A stretch of DNA of 64,000 nt, taken from positions 535,501 to 599,500 of the forward strand of contig OW568862.1 of the NCBI GenBank assembly GCA_938743325.2. The letters are read 5' to 3'. The translations under genes were made by a program, and so were the position numbers. Every line of letters begins with the position of its first letter. Within the stretch, counting starts at the first letter, position 1. The stretch comes from Pycnococcus provasolii (lineage: Eukaryota > Chlorophyta > Pseudoscourfieldiophyceae > Pseudoscourfieldiales > Pycnococcaceae). The notes beneath the pieces are model-generated. The model made no database searches, was not told where the DNA came from, and was given only the letters and a program-made list of their open reading frames with translations. Positions 1 to 8,444 of the stretch are shown here, piece by piece.

Positions 1-194
1 TTCGTACTGGTTCTGCCGGTCGAGTTTTTCGGGGTTTGTGAATCTTCCTTCCCTCCCAGTTCCCCCGGCCCCGGTCCCTCGTCCTCCCTCCTTCCCCTTT
101 CCGCCCCCCGTCTGTGCCATCGCCCCATTCTCGTGCGCCGCCACCCGCCGCCCGCGCACAGCTCGTCAGTCAGTGGTCGTCGACTGATACGCAT

Positions 195-818
195 ATGCCG
201 CGCTCGAACAAGCGCCCGCACAAGAAGGCGCGCGGTGGTGTTTCCGTGGGGCGTGTGGGGAAGCGCAAGGATGCGCGCAAGCACTCTGGAAGCCTGGACC
301 TGCAGCTGACAGACGGTGTTGTGGTGTCGCGTGGTCTCAAGTCCGACACGCCCAAGAGAAAATACGAGCAGGCGGGGTTGCGAGACAGCTCAAAGCTTGC
401 ACTCGGGAGAAAATCTCGAAAGTCTCGCGAAGGAGACGACGACGACGGCGACGACGTGGCGGCGGACGGGCACGACGACAGCGACGACAGCTTGCCGCTT
501 CCGGCTGACCAAGTGTCTGCGGACGAGGTGCGCGCGTTACGCGGCGTTCCTCGCTCGACGGGTGTGGCCCCACCCCCGCGCCTGACTGCAAAGCAGCAGC
601 GCATCGTGAAGGCTCTTTTGGATGCGCACGGCGACGACGTTCTTGCGATGGCGCGAGACCACAAGCGCAACGCTTTGCAGCATACTCCCGCGGTGCTTTC
701 TCGGTTCATTGCTTCTTACCGACGCTGGCACGTGGGCGGCAGTACGCAGGCGAGCGCGCCGTGGGCGTGGTGGAAGCACGGCGAGGGCCGCGCGCCAGAC
801 GCGGAGAATGTTTTGTAA
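195..818 (+). CDS. NOP16: NOP16-like ribosome biogenesis protein
   Basis: 207-residue protein that I read as NOP16, a nucleolar factor in 60S ribosomal subunit assembly. The C-terminal third contains the family signature: a helix starting LTAKQQR, then GDDVLAMARDHKRNALQHTP and a final LSRFIASYRRW. The N-terminus is very basic (PRSNKRPHKKARGG) like other NOP16 proteins, and a central acidic run of Asp fits a nucleolar protein. I chose the ATG at 195 rather than the in-frame ATG at 114, because the family begins with a short basic segment and the residues upstream look like translated 5' UTR. No intron is visible. The identification rests on the C-terminal motif and is fairly secure. Confidence 0.8.
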   Translation: MPRSNKRPHKKARGGVSVGRVGKRKDARKHSGSLDLQLTDGVVVSRGLKSDTPKRKYEQAGLRDSSKLALGRKSRKSREGDDDDGDDVAADGHDDSDDSLPLPADQVSADEVRALRGVPRSTGVAPPPRLTAKQQRIVKALLDAHGDDVLAMARDHKRNALQHTPAVLSRFIASYRRWHVGGSTQASAPWAWWKHGEGRAPDAENVL

Positions 819-1138
819 TTACAGTAATCCCAGCTACTACGGTATGTACGGAGAGCAGCCATAGATTGATAACCTTTACTCCAGCCCAACCCCTGAAACT
901 TTGGGCATACCACTATCCCCTACCCGCTACCACGTCGTTCGTACTGTACTGTACCACCCTAGGAATCCTATCGTAGTAGACTATGGTGAGAAGGTTGACG
1001 AGAGAAGTACCGCGCATGGCACGGCGGCACAGGTGAGCGTTGCATTTCGACCTGATCAGCCACTATCAGCCATTATGGCGAGAACTTCTAAAAGGGTTCT
1101 TTTTAAAGGCTTTTTTTAAAAGGTTATTAGGTTAGAGT

Positions 1139-1202
1139 TCTACCAACTACTTCTTACTGTTTTGTCTATGAAAAAAAGCCTCCTTCTTACATAGTTGGTA
1201 GA
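1139..1202. repeat. 11-bp inverted repeat with 42-nt spacer
   Basis: TCTACCAACTA at 1139-1149 is matched exactly by TAGTTGGTAGA at 1192-1202. It could form a stem-loop or be the ends of a very small element. No coding sequence lies inside. The function is unknown. Confidence 0.5.
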
Positions 1203-1417
1203 CCGTAAACCGTTTCTCTTCATCTCATCCACATCGAGCCTCCTCATTAAAAAAAAGGTACAGTATTGAAATATCGCTCGACCGGGCAGCCGGGATACGC
1301 CGGGATCCTCCCACCGGCCACCGGCCGAACCCGGCCTAAAAAGTACCGCGCACTACGATAGGTGAGGGTGTCGCGTTGAACTTCCACGCGACACAAACAC
1401 AACTTACAACACAACTT

Positions 1418-1512
1418 ACTGTACAGTACTGTACAGTACCAGTACAGTACTGTATGTACAGTACTGTACTGTACTGTACAGGTGGGAAGTAAGGTACAGT
1501 ACAGTACTGTAC
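1418..1512. repeat. GTACTGTAC palindromic repeat cluster
   Basis: Dense array of overlapping GTACAGTAC / GTACTGTAC units, self-complementary at several registers. Shorter examples of the same motif lie elsewhere in the window, mostly between genes (941-954, 2869-2882, 19301-19315, 41007-41020, 41333-41418, 49073-49080). Confidence 0.75.
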
Positions 1513-2210
1513 CACGCCCTCCTCCCAGGAACGCCCGTCTGTCTCCGTGGCGCCGAGGCGAACTACCCACCATTCTCCCGGCACGAATAAGCCGAAGGAC
1601 GAAAAAGGCGAAAGGAAAAACTGAAAAAGGGCGATAGGGTTGGGAGGACGAAAAAGGTAGAATATCTTTGGGAATCGTGCGTGATCTGGGGGCGGGATCC
1701 CAGCGGCCAGCACAGCACAGCAGGGAAAAGGGACAAGCAGTGGATCCCCGGACCACTTTTTCCCTGCCGTGTGGGAATAGTCCCCTCCCCCCCAGGGCAG
1801 GGTTATCACTTCCCCTTCCGGGCGACGCTTGTATGTACTTTTTGCTCTGGCTTGCCCTTTGGCTTTCGCACGCACGACTTCTGAAAGTCGCCATTAATTG
1901 TCGTCGTCGTCGCTGTCTCTGTCTCTGCTCCAGTCTTAACTCCGACTCCTCTCGTCTTGGCTCTAGTCCTCTTGTGCTTGTCACGTTTCAAAGTGTCCTT
2001 GTGCGTCTTGAAATCACGTGATTTTATTCCTCGGAGCTGGTACTAACACTTTGGGCGGCGGCGGAACATTGTGCAACTTTGAGCATCATTTTTTTGCCGC
2101 CTCCCTGCGGATTCGCTCTGTTATTTTTTTTGTTTTGGTAGTTGCAGCGAGCTACAAGGAAAAAAGGTGCTTAGGGGAAAACACTACGACAGAATAAGCT
2201 GACCGAGATC

Positions 2211-2657
2211 ATGAATCCGACGCCGGCGGAACTGCAGAATGCCAAGCACGAGCAGATCGATTGGGAAAAGAAGGTGGAAAGCGCAAAAGTGCTGGACGTG
2301 GCGCGGTTGGAGGAGGTGACTGACGGCGAGGTGGAATTTGTACAAGAACTTCTCGACGCGTTCGATGAGAGCAGCACAAGCGACGTTAACAACATAATCA
2401 AAGCCATCGGCAGCAGTGATACCAAGACACTCAAGTTGAGTGCGCACAGCATGAAAGGCGCTTGCCTCAGCATGGGACTCAACCGCGCAGGCACACTCTG
2501 CTTCTTTATTGAAAAAGGAGCGGAGGGACTGCTTGAGCAGGAGGTGTACAATGGCTTGAATTCGAACGTGAGCAAGCAGCTCGAAGCATTGCACGAAAAC
2601 CTGGTATCTGCCAAAGCAGCAATTCAAAACTACATGCAAAATGTGAGCGAAAAGTAA
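2211..2657 (+). CDS. histidine-containing phosphotransfer (HPt) protein
   Basis: 148-residue stand-alone HPt protein of the AHP/YPD1 type, the soluble intermediate that carries a phosphoryl group from a hybrid histidine kinase to a response regulator. The phospho-acceptor is His79 in the AHSMKGAC motif, the usual HSLKGSS-like signature at the expected position after two predicted helices. Length and all-helical character fit the family. The ATG at 2211 follows a T-rich leader and leaves a short N-terminal extension of about 20 residues. No receiver or kinase domain is fused and no partner kinase lies nearby, so the pathway cannot be named. Confidence 0.85.
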   Translation: MNPTPAELQNAKHEQIDWEKKVESAKVLDVARLEEVTDGEVEFVQELLDAFDESSTSDVNNIIKAIGSSDTKTLKLSAHSMKGACLSMGLNRAGTLCFFIEKGAEGLLEQEVYNGLNSNVSKQLEALHENLVSAKAAIQNYMQNVSEK

Positions 2658-2920
2658 AGCTCTTCGCTTGCTCTAACTACGTAAGAACATGAACTACGAA
2701 ATAACTAAAAGGGCGTACCAACACGACGTGTTTTTGTAACGACCGCATGCACTTTCTTTTATATATGAAGAATTACGAATTTACTCAAAGCGAAGCGTCC
2801 ATGGTTGCGTCAGTGGGTGGTGTAAGCACCTTATCCTCGTCGCCTCCATCAGCATTTGCTTAACTCACGTACTGTACTGTAATGCAATAATGTTTTAAGG
2901 TTGCTATCGTAGTGGTATTT

Positions 2921-5470
2921 TTAACGGCCGAACAGGGACCAAGAAGACTTTCTCGGCGAAGATGGAGCGCCATCCGCGTGGTTGTCATGCGACTTTGCAT
3001 TATTAGCGCGGGCGGTCATGTGCGTCGACGCCTGCAGAGAGATGCCCGTGTTCTCGGCATTTTCATGCTCGCGTTTTTTCGTGTAGAAATCCGAGCACAC
3101 TTCGCCACGCTGAGCGTCAATCCCAAGGCACGCTTCCTCACAATGTGCAAGATCGAGCAGGCGTTCTGCCGTAAGTTCCACATGCGCGATGTCGCGCCGC
3201 CGCCACTGGTACACCAGTGAAAAGCCAGCGCCGCGCCGATCCTCGGCCACAAGCGCCGCCGCACCTGTACGCACGCGATCGTGAGACCATGATGCCATGG
3301 ACGGAGAAGAGTACTCACCAGGTCGTGTGTCGATGTCCAAATAGCAAGGAAAGTGATTTCCCATATCAAAGCTCAAACTCAAGCGCATCGGATATCGCAA
3401 ATCCTCGCGCGGTGCTGCAGGCGGCGGCTGAGCTGCATTAACCGTCCGAATCCAAGCTTCACGCGACATGCCCTCGTGCGTGCTTTGCACAGGATTGTGC
3501 GCCACCACAAGCAGGCGCTGTCCCAGCAAAGTCACAGCAGCTACCCCTGCCGTGTTTGAGCGAAGTTCCGTTCGGATCACCGTTTGGCCACCTGCCATCG
3601 AACCCTGTGCTGGCATTGGCTCCCCCGCCATCGCACGAGACGCCTCGTATGCGCGAGATGCATTGTAGTTCACTGCAAGGTATATGAAGCCCAAGTTATC
3701 GCGCAGTGCAGCTCCGACGAGGCCGTTAGGCATTTCAAAAAGCGCCGGCTCACTTGCAACACCTCCTCTTGGGATGGCATTGCGATCTGGGTCAAGTGGT
3801 TGGGGTGCTCTGCGCTTCTTTCGCAGAAGCTGCCGGCGAGCGGGTGCAGCAGGGGCGCCGGGAGAGTGTCGAGCGGGTGCTCGTGGCGCTTCCGCCGCTG
3901 CGGATGCCTCGCGCTCGCGCACTGTGGTTGCGCGCTGATCGGCGCTGTCAGTCGTGGTGGGTAGCACGGTACCCTGCGGCACCTCACCTGAGATGCGGCC
4001 AGAAACGACCGACCACGACATCCCCTCGTCGTGCGTGAATCCGAAAGCACTCCACCCACGAATGCCACCGTGCTCACCACGCTCGTCCGCAGGTGTCGGA
4101 TCTGCGCTAGCGCCGAACACCCAAAATGGCGTGCCACGCCACGGCACAGCGATAGGAGCATGTCGATTTGGGCCTATTCCATGCACCGAATGCCCGCCCA
4201 GACGTGTCGGCGTCTTGTCCCAAGTCTTGCCTCCGTCAAAGCTGCGCGTGTAGAACGTAGCATAGCGATCACGATTTCGCCCAACGTGGAAAAAGAGCCA
4301 TATGGGAGCGTCGCCGTTCATGCGGTCTTTCGGCGGCGGCTGAAACAAAACCGGATTCCAGTGTGGTTCATCGAACATCGCTGGCTCAATCACGCGCGCG
4401 ATAAGCTCGGGTAGGCTCCAAAGAGCGCTCTCGCATCGTGGACCGCGCGCGCGAGCGCCGACGCAGGCTGGATCGGCCAAACCTGCTGCCTTAGCCCGGC
4501 GACGACTCAACCATATGCCAAATTCGCTGTCGTTCGACGCATCGTGCACGCGACGTGCGCGATCAAATGCGGAGAATTGCGAGCCCGGAGCATTTGCGCG
4601 CGCAAGTAACTGCCGTCGGCGCAACGGCACACCTTCCTCGGCGTCCTTTGCAGTACCGTCGTGATCTGGCCCTCTCACTAGGCTGTAAGACCGCATGGCG
4701 TGCCAAGCAACGAGCGTATCGCCATCAAGAGTGACCAGAACGCTGGGTGCGCCGAGCGCGCCGCCGTGTGCGATTTCGCGAAATGTGGTGCGGCGCCTGT
4801 CGTCCGATTCCTTGCCAAGCACCATTTCGCGCTCGATCAACACGTCTGCATGTTCCTCTGCGCCATAGTCCTCTACTGACGGCGGCTCACATCCCCACTT
4901 TCGTTTCTCGCCGTCAGCGTATGTGTACGGGAAGCCAGCAGGCTCGAGGCGCGGTGCTGAACGATTGCCGAGCCCGTGACCCTCCCAGCCGACCATGTGC
5001 TCCCTTACCTCGAGCTTCTCCGGCGGGCTCTGTAGCGTGCTCGCCCACCTGTCGTATCGGTCCCAGAGCATGCCGCACGTTACCGTTGAGCTGTGCCGAT
5101 TTTTTGGGTCTGCTGAAGCGACTCTCGCCGCCTCCACAGTCTTTTCCATGTATTGGAATGTTTCGTTCACCACCTTCTCGCTGTACTGCACGTCGGTCAG
5201 GTTGTCCATCTGTTCGTCGGCGGCAAAGGTTGAGTTCAGCTCCGCCTGCACCTCTGCAAGCGCCGCTTCCGTTCTCTGCTTGTTCGTTGGGAAGATGGCA
5301 AACTCGGGTCCGTAGTCGCGGGCGAACGTTCGCTTGTGCGCGGGAAATCGGTAGCCCGTTGCCTGCGGATCTTGCATCACCGCGGCATCGGCAAGGGCAA
5401 GGCAAGACCATGTTAAGATCAGGATGGCTGCATGCTTTCGCTGCGAGCTCGGCATACGCGCGCGGCGCAT
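2921..5470 (-). CDS. secreted sialidase-like (Asp-box/BNR) protein
   Basis: Protein of about 849 residues with a signal-peptide-like start (basic residues, then AAILILTWSCLALADA) followed by a sialidase-type beta-propeller. Two Asp boxes are clear, SFDGGKTW and THDEGMSW, plus a related SFDMGNHF further on, with stretches such as WLFFHVGRNRDRYATFYTR between them that resemble BNR-repeat exo-sialidase-like domains. A basic low-complexity insert (RRQLLRKKRRAPQ) sits mid-protein. I use the ATG at 5470; the in-frame ATG at 5557 would put 29 Arg-rich residues before the signal peptide, and the one at 5455 is also possible. Sialidase-like folds often have other glycosidase or binding roles, so the substrate is unknown. 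A second such protein is encoded at 21642-23465. Confidence 0.65.
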   Translation of the reverse strand: MRRARMPSSQRKHAAILILTWSCLALADAAVMQDPQATGYRFPAHKRTFARDYGPEFAIFPTNKQRTEAALAEVQAELNSTFAADEQMDNLTDVQYSEKVVNETFQYMEKTVEAARVASADPKNRHSSTVTCGMLWDRYDRWASTLQSPPEKLEVREHMVGWEGHGLGNRSAPRLEPAGFPYTYADGEKRKWGCEPPSVEDYGAEEHADVLIEREMVLGKESDDRRRTTFREIAHGGALGAPSVLVTLDGDTLVAWHAMRSYSLVRGPDHDGTAKDAEEGVPLRRRQLLARANAPGSQFSAFDRARRVHDASNDSEFGIWLSRRRAKAAGLADPACVGARARGPRCESALWSLPELIARVIEPAMFDEPHWNPVLFQPPPKDRMNGDAPIWLFFHVGRNRDRYATFYTRSFDGGKTWDKTPTRLGGHSVHGIGPNRHAPIAVPWRGTPFWVFGASADPTPADERGEHGGIRGWSAFGFTHDEGMSWSVVSGRISGEVPQGTVLPTTTDSADQRATTVREREASAAAEAPRAPARHSPGAPAAPARRQLLRKKRRAPQPLDPDRNAIPRGGVASEPALFEMPNGLVGAALRDNLGFIYLAVNYNASRAYEASRAMAGEPMPAQGSMAGGQTVIRTELRSNTAGVAAVTLLGQRLLVVAHNPVQSTHEGMSREAWIRTVNAAQPPPAAPREDLRYPMRLSLSFDMGNHFPCYLDIDTRPGEYSSPSMASWSHDRVRTGAAALVAEDRRGAGFSLVYQWRRRDIAHVELTAERLLDLAHCEEACLGIDAQRGEVCSDFYTKKREHENAENTGISLQASTHMTARANNAKSHDNHADGAPSSPRKSSWSLFGR

Positions 5471-5583
5471 GGTACCGTTGCGGCCGCGGCGGGCGACTGC
5501 ACGCGCTGCTTTCCGCGTGGGCTGGGCTGGCGAGGGGTCGCGATCTCGGCACGGCACCCGGCCGGCCGCGCCTGGGACTCTGG

Positions 5584-5613
5584 TTAGGGTTAGGGTTAGG
5601 GTTAGGGTTAGGG
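5584..5613 (+). repeat. interstitial telomeric repeat (TTAGGG)5
   Basis: Five perfect TTAGGG units in the 200-bp gap between the start codons of the divergent genes at 5470 (minus) and 5674 (plus). Because it lies between two genes it is interstitial rather than a chromosome end. It may be a telo-box-like promoter element or a scar of break repair. Confidence 0.9.
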
Positions 5614-5673
5614 CTCGTGAAGTCGGCGCTCCCCCGAACTGTTGCTCCCAACTCCCTTAAGTGCTGGCGACTC

Positions 5674-6399
5674 ATGCTCACTGGCGTGCGTGATCCAGCA
5701 CTAGCTCGGGAACTCGAACAAAACACAAGACACGCGCGACTATTCGCATTCAAACGACGCATGCTCGCACTTCGCCTGACGCTATCATCTTTCAGAGAAT
5801 CCATCATACCAACCATCCTAGCCACGTGCACCGCGTACATGATAAGCGAAGCCGTCGACGAGGCGCTCATATACCAACTACTCGACCAGCCAACGTGCGT
5901 GCCTGATGCAGTGCGCAAACAGTTGCCCGCGGTGATCGACAGCGGACTCAACGCATCGGCCATGTCCGCAGCTGCGATCGCTCTGTCATCAGAGAAACTC
6001 GCCGAGTCGCTTGACGATGCCAGCGGCTCGATTGACCCAACGCAAGGTGAGGCGACAACGTTTGTTAGGCGTGGAGCGTGGTACAATAGCTCGGTGGCAA
6101 TTCGGCACGGCGCGCGTAACGCCGTCGTCATCTTTCCTGTGGAAGGAAAGTCAAAGGCGTGCGATGTCACAGCGCGTTTCTCCAGGAGTGGCGGGCCGAC
6201 GTTTGCGGCATGGTTGCCCATCGCGATGGCTACCGCAACTGGCAAAGACGACACGCCCGCTTTTGAGCTACTCAGCCTAACGGCGGTCGTCGGATACGAC
6301 GGCGGCATTCCTCGACGACTCGACCTGCTTGCACCAAAGCGCGAGAGGAGTGCGGAAACGACGGAACGACCAAGAAAATCATGGTGGCACCTGTGGTGA
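5674..6399 (+). CDS. unrecognised single-pass membrane protein
   Basis: 241-residue protein I do not recognise. A basic N-terminal region (RLFAFKRRMLALRL) leads into a hydrophobic segment around residues 45-65 (SIIPTILATCTAYMI), then a hydrophilic domain ending in a basic tail. The stretch GARNAVVIFPVEG...WLPIAMATA...LLSLTAVV has an alternating beta pattern faintly like cytochrome-oxidase-assembly (Coa1/TIM21-like) membrane proteins, but this is weak and I do not assign it. The frame is open further upstream, but that part translates the TTAGGG repeat into Gly-Leu runs, so the ATG at 5674 is the likely start. It is divergent from the sialidase-like gene. Confidence 0.55.
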   Translation: MLTGVRDPALARELEQNTRHARLFAFKRRMLALRLTLSSFRESIIPTILATCTAYMISEAVDEALIYQLLDQPTCVPDAVRKQLPAVIDSGLNASAMSAAAIALSSEKLAESLDDASGSIDPTQGEATTFVRRGAWYNSSVAIRHGARNAVVIFPVEGKSKACDVTARFSRSGGPTFAAWLPIAMATATGKDDTPAFELLSLTAVVGYDGGIPRRLDLLAPKRERSAETTERPRKSWWHLW

Positions 6400-6502
6400 T
6401 GCGTTATTGTATTGTGCGATGTTATAAATACCAACATACTTCTCTTGTATTGAGGATAGTCATAGCAATCAGTGATTTAGCCAGTGATAGTCAGTGATGA
6501 CT

Positions 6503-7474
6503 TCACGCCCTTCGCCTCCTCGCCGCGGTCTTCTTTGCGTCTCCTCCCGAAGTAGCTGCATCTCCAGTCTCCTTGGGTACCGACTGGCCACCGCTTGCAT
6601 TCGTCGCCGCTGCCGTGGCAGCCGCGCGCCGACGTGCGCCGCGAGTGAATGCGTCGAAGATGTTAAGCTGACTTGCGGCACACGCCATAGCGGGAAGCAC
6701 GTGAGTTGTAGGTTGAGCCGCCGGCGCCGAGTGCGCGGCGTAGTACAGTAGGCACATCCCGCCAAAGCTCAGCTTCGAAGCGAAGACGAGCTGTAGCGCG
6801 GTTCCCGTGACGACAAGAGCACAGCCACAGAGAAACTCCTTTGCATACCTGCCAAACATGCTCAAGGCGGCGTCCCAGTACTCTTCGTCCTTGAACTCTT
6901 GCATAATGGTCTCTAACTGAGGCAACTTGAAGTCACCAGAAGTGTCGCACTTACCATGGACGAGCGCACCACCTGCAATTGCACGTGCCATGTGCAGCTT
7001 TCTTTCATTCCCCTTGCCTTGGTCGGTTGTTCCCTCCTCCGACTTAGCGGCAGTATTTTTAGCGTTGTCGTTGTCAAAATCGCTCTCAAACTCGTCAAAC
7101 TCGTCCGTATCGGGCACAGCGACGTTTGCGTCGTCAGCTGCTGCGGTTTGCTTGCGTGGCGCATCTACGTTCAGCGTGCAATAGGCGTGCTTCCACGCCG
7201 CCTTGGCTACAGCCCCGGGGTATGCAATACAAGAAGCGGTCGTCAGCGCGTACTCGTGCCATTGTGGGCCTCTGTCCTTTCCGAGACGAGCCAGGTGCGC
7301 AGCCGTAATTTCGAGCGGTGAGATACCTATGACGTCGTCGGCGCGGCGCTGGCCTTGAGCGACGGCGGGGTCAGGCACGACTGCGAACGGTATTTGCAGT
7401 GCGACGACCGCCATGAGGAGGCGTCCCAGCACTTTGGTCACGGTGACTGACGTGGAGGAGTCCGCTTCGGCCAT
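6503..7474 (-). CDS. unrecognised membrane protein with acidic middle
   Basis: 323-residue protein of unknown function. It starts with a hydrophobic segment (residues 15-40, LLMAVVALQIPFAVVPDPAVA) that could be a signal or anchor. A Cys-containing region and an Asp/Glu-rich stretch (DEFDEFESDFDNDN, about residue 125) follow, then two further hydrophobic stretches around 215-255 (FLCGCALVVTGTALQLVF; FGGMCLLYYAAH). The C-terminus is Ala/Thr-rich and ends in a run of Arg. The topology suggests a membrane protein with two or three spans. The start is an ATG at 7474. I find no family motif. Confidence 0.55.
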   Translation of the reverse strand: MAEADSSTSVTVTKVLGRLLMAVVALQIPFAVVPDPAVAQGQRRADDVIGISPLEITAAHLARLGKDRGPQWHEYALTTASCIAYPGAVAKAAWKHAYCTLNVDAPRKQTAAADDANVAVPDTDEFDEFESDFDNDNAKNTAAKSEEGTTDQGKGNERKLHMARAIAGGALVHGKCDTSGDFKLPQLETIMQEFKDEEYWDAALSMFGRYAKEFLCGCALVVTGTALQLVFASKLSFGGMCLLYYAAHSAPAAQPTTHVLPAMACAASQLNIFDAFTRGARRRAAATAAATNASGGQSVPKETGDAATSGGDAKKTAARRRRA

Positions 7475-7730
7475 AGTTGGTTTGGGCGGCGGCGGGTCGC
7501 TTTCTGAAGTCGTTTTCCGAAGTCGCTTTCCGATTCTGCTTTCCGAGCACGCATAACCCGAGTTGGGGGTTCGTTCCCTCCCTTCCCAGGCCTTCCCCGG
7601 ACCATGTGCAATGTGTCCCCCTCCCCTCCCCTGCCCGGCCGGTCCCTCCCCAGCAGCAGCCCAACTGATGCGGAGCAGTTCCCTCCATTATTGCCCTCCG
7701 CCTTCTCTTCCCTCCTCGTCCACCCCGCCC

Positions 7731-8267
7731 ATGGCCGACTCCACCTCCCGCGACGACCCCTACGTCGTCATCAGCTCTAGCACAAGCACATCGTGCTCGT
7801 CAAACACATACTCGCACAACTCCGAACACTCCAACGCAAACTCAACCCCTCGCTGCTCGACGATTAAGAGAGAGCTGCGTCGTTACTTGAACACGGGACG
7901 CCAGGAAATGATGGAAACCACGACGCACCACGATGGAACGCAACTTCCAAGCATGTTTGGCGGAAGCACGTTTGGACTGGGTGGCATGTTTAGCAGCCTG
8001 TTTGGTGCCGACGCCGACGCCAATCAGTCCTCGCCGACGCCGGCGCTGCCGCTGCCGCCGTCGTCTTGGTTTGGTTCGGGTTCGGGGGGAGAAGAACGTC
8101 CCGAGGAACTCATAGGCGAACTTTTCAGGACATTCTTCTCCAGCGTTCCAGAGTTTTCCAGGTCGTTCCCACCAATGCCGTCACCACCGTCGCAACAAAC
8201 ACCACCGCCGCCACAGAAACACCAGGATGCTTATGCAGCGTTCCGGAACGACTTTGAGGAAACTTGA
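7731..8267 (+). CDS. hypothetical low-complexity protein
   Basis: 178-residue open frame from ATG 7731, which begins MADSTSRDDPYVVISS. It is Ser/Thr/Pro-rich, with a short Gly/Phe/Met segment (FGGSTFGLGGMFSSLFG), a hydrophobic-acidic helix (ELIGELFRTFFSSVPEF) and a Pro-rich C-terminus with PPPP. No domain is recognised. The in-frame extension upstream to 7563 is Pro-rich leader and probably not translated. Codon composition fits the neighbouring genes, but low complexity leaves real doubt that this is a protein. Confidence 0.4.
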   Translation: MADSTSRDDPYVVISSSTSTSCSSNTYSHNSEHSNANSTPRCSTIKRELRRYLNTGRQEMMETTTHHDGTQLPSMFGGSTFGLGGMFSSLFGADADANQSSPTPALPLPPSSWFGSGSGGEERPEELIGELFRTFFSSVPEFSRSFPPMPSPPSQQTPPPPQKHQDAYAAFRNDFEET

Positions 8268-8358
8268 GATGCAACGGGAGACCTGTGATTTGTTTACCAA
8301 GATTTCAAACAAGTCACTTGCCAACAACCATACCACCCAAAACACCAGCCGGCTATTG

Positions 8359-8403
8359 CCCCCTCCCCCCCCCCTCCCCCCCCCCCCCCACACACGCACA
8401 CAC
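8359..8403. repeat. poly-C tract and CA microsatellite
   Basis: A run of about 30 bases that is almost all C, followed by (CA)n, between the convergent 3' ends of the gene ending at 8267 (plus) and the esterase ending at 8445 (minus). Likely a shared 3' UTR or terminator region. Confidence 0.8.
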
Positions 8404-8444
8404 ACCTTTCGCCGCACACCGGGCACCTCAACCCACGTCAGCAT

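Larger units (their letters stand above)
819..2210. other. non-coding stretch with GTAC-palindrome repeats
   Basis: About 1.4 kb between NOP16 and the HPt gene without a convincing gene. It holds a short GTACTGTACTGTAC block at 941-954, an 11-bp inverted repeat (1139-1149 with 1192-1202), a dense TACAGTAC/GTACTGTA cluster at 1418-1512, and T-rich sequence before the HPt start. Open frames here, for example on the minus strand around 1250-1980, have repetitive composition and no recognisable domain, so I treat them as chance. Confidence 0.6.

Noticed and set aside
1247-1984. Minus-strand open frame of 245 codons in the GTAC-repeat region
   Set aside because: Composition follows the repeat (VQYSTVHTVLYWYCTV-type runs) and no domain or neighbour supports it.
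5584-5613. TTAGGG array as a chromosome end
   Set aside because: Genes continue on both sides, so it is interstitial.
4747-5673. N-terminal extension of the gene at 5674 overlapping the sialidase-like gene on the other strand
   Set aside because: It translates the telomeric repeat into Gly-Leu runs and lies antisense to a real coding region, so it is a shadow.
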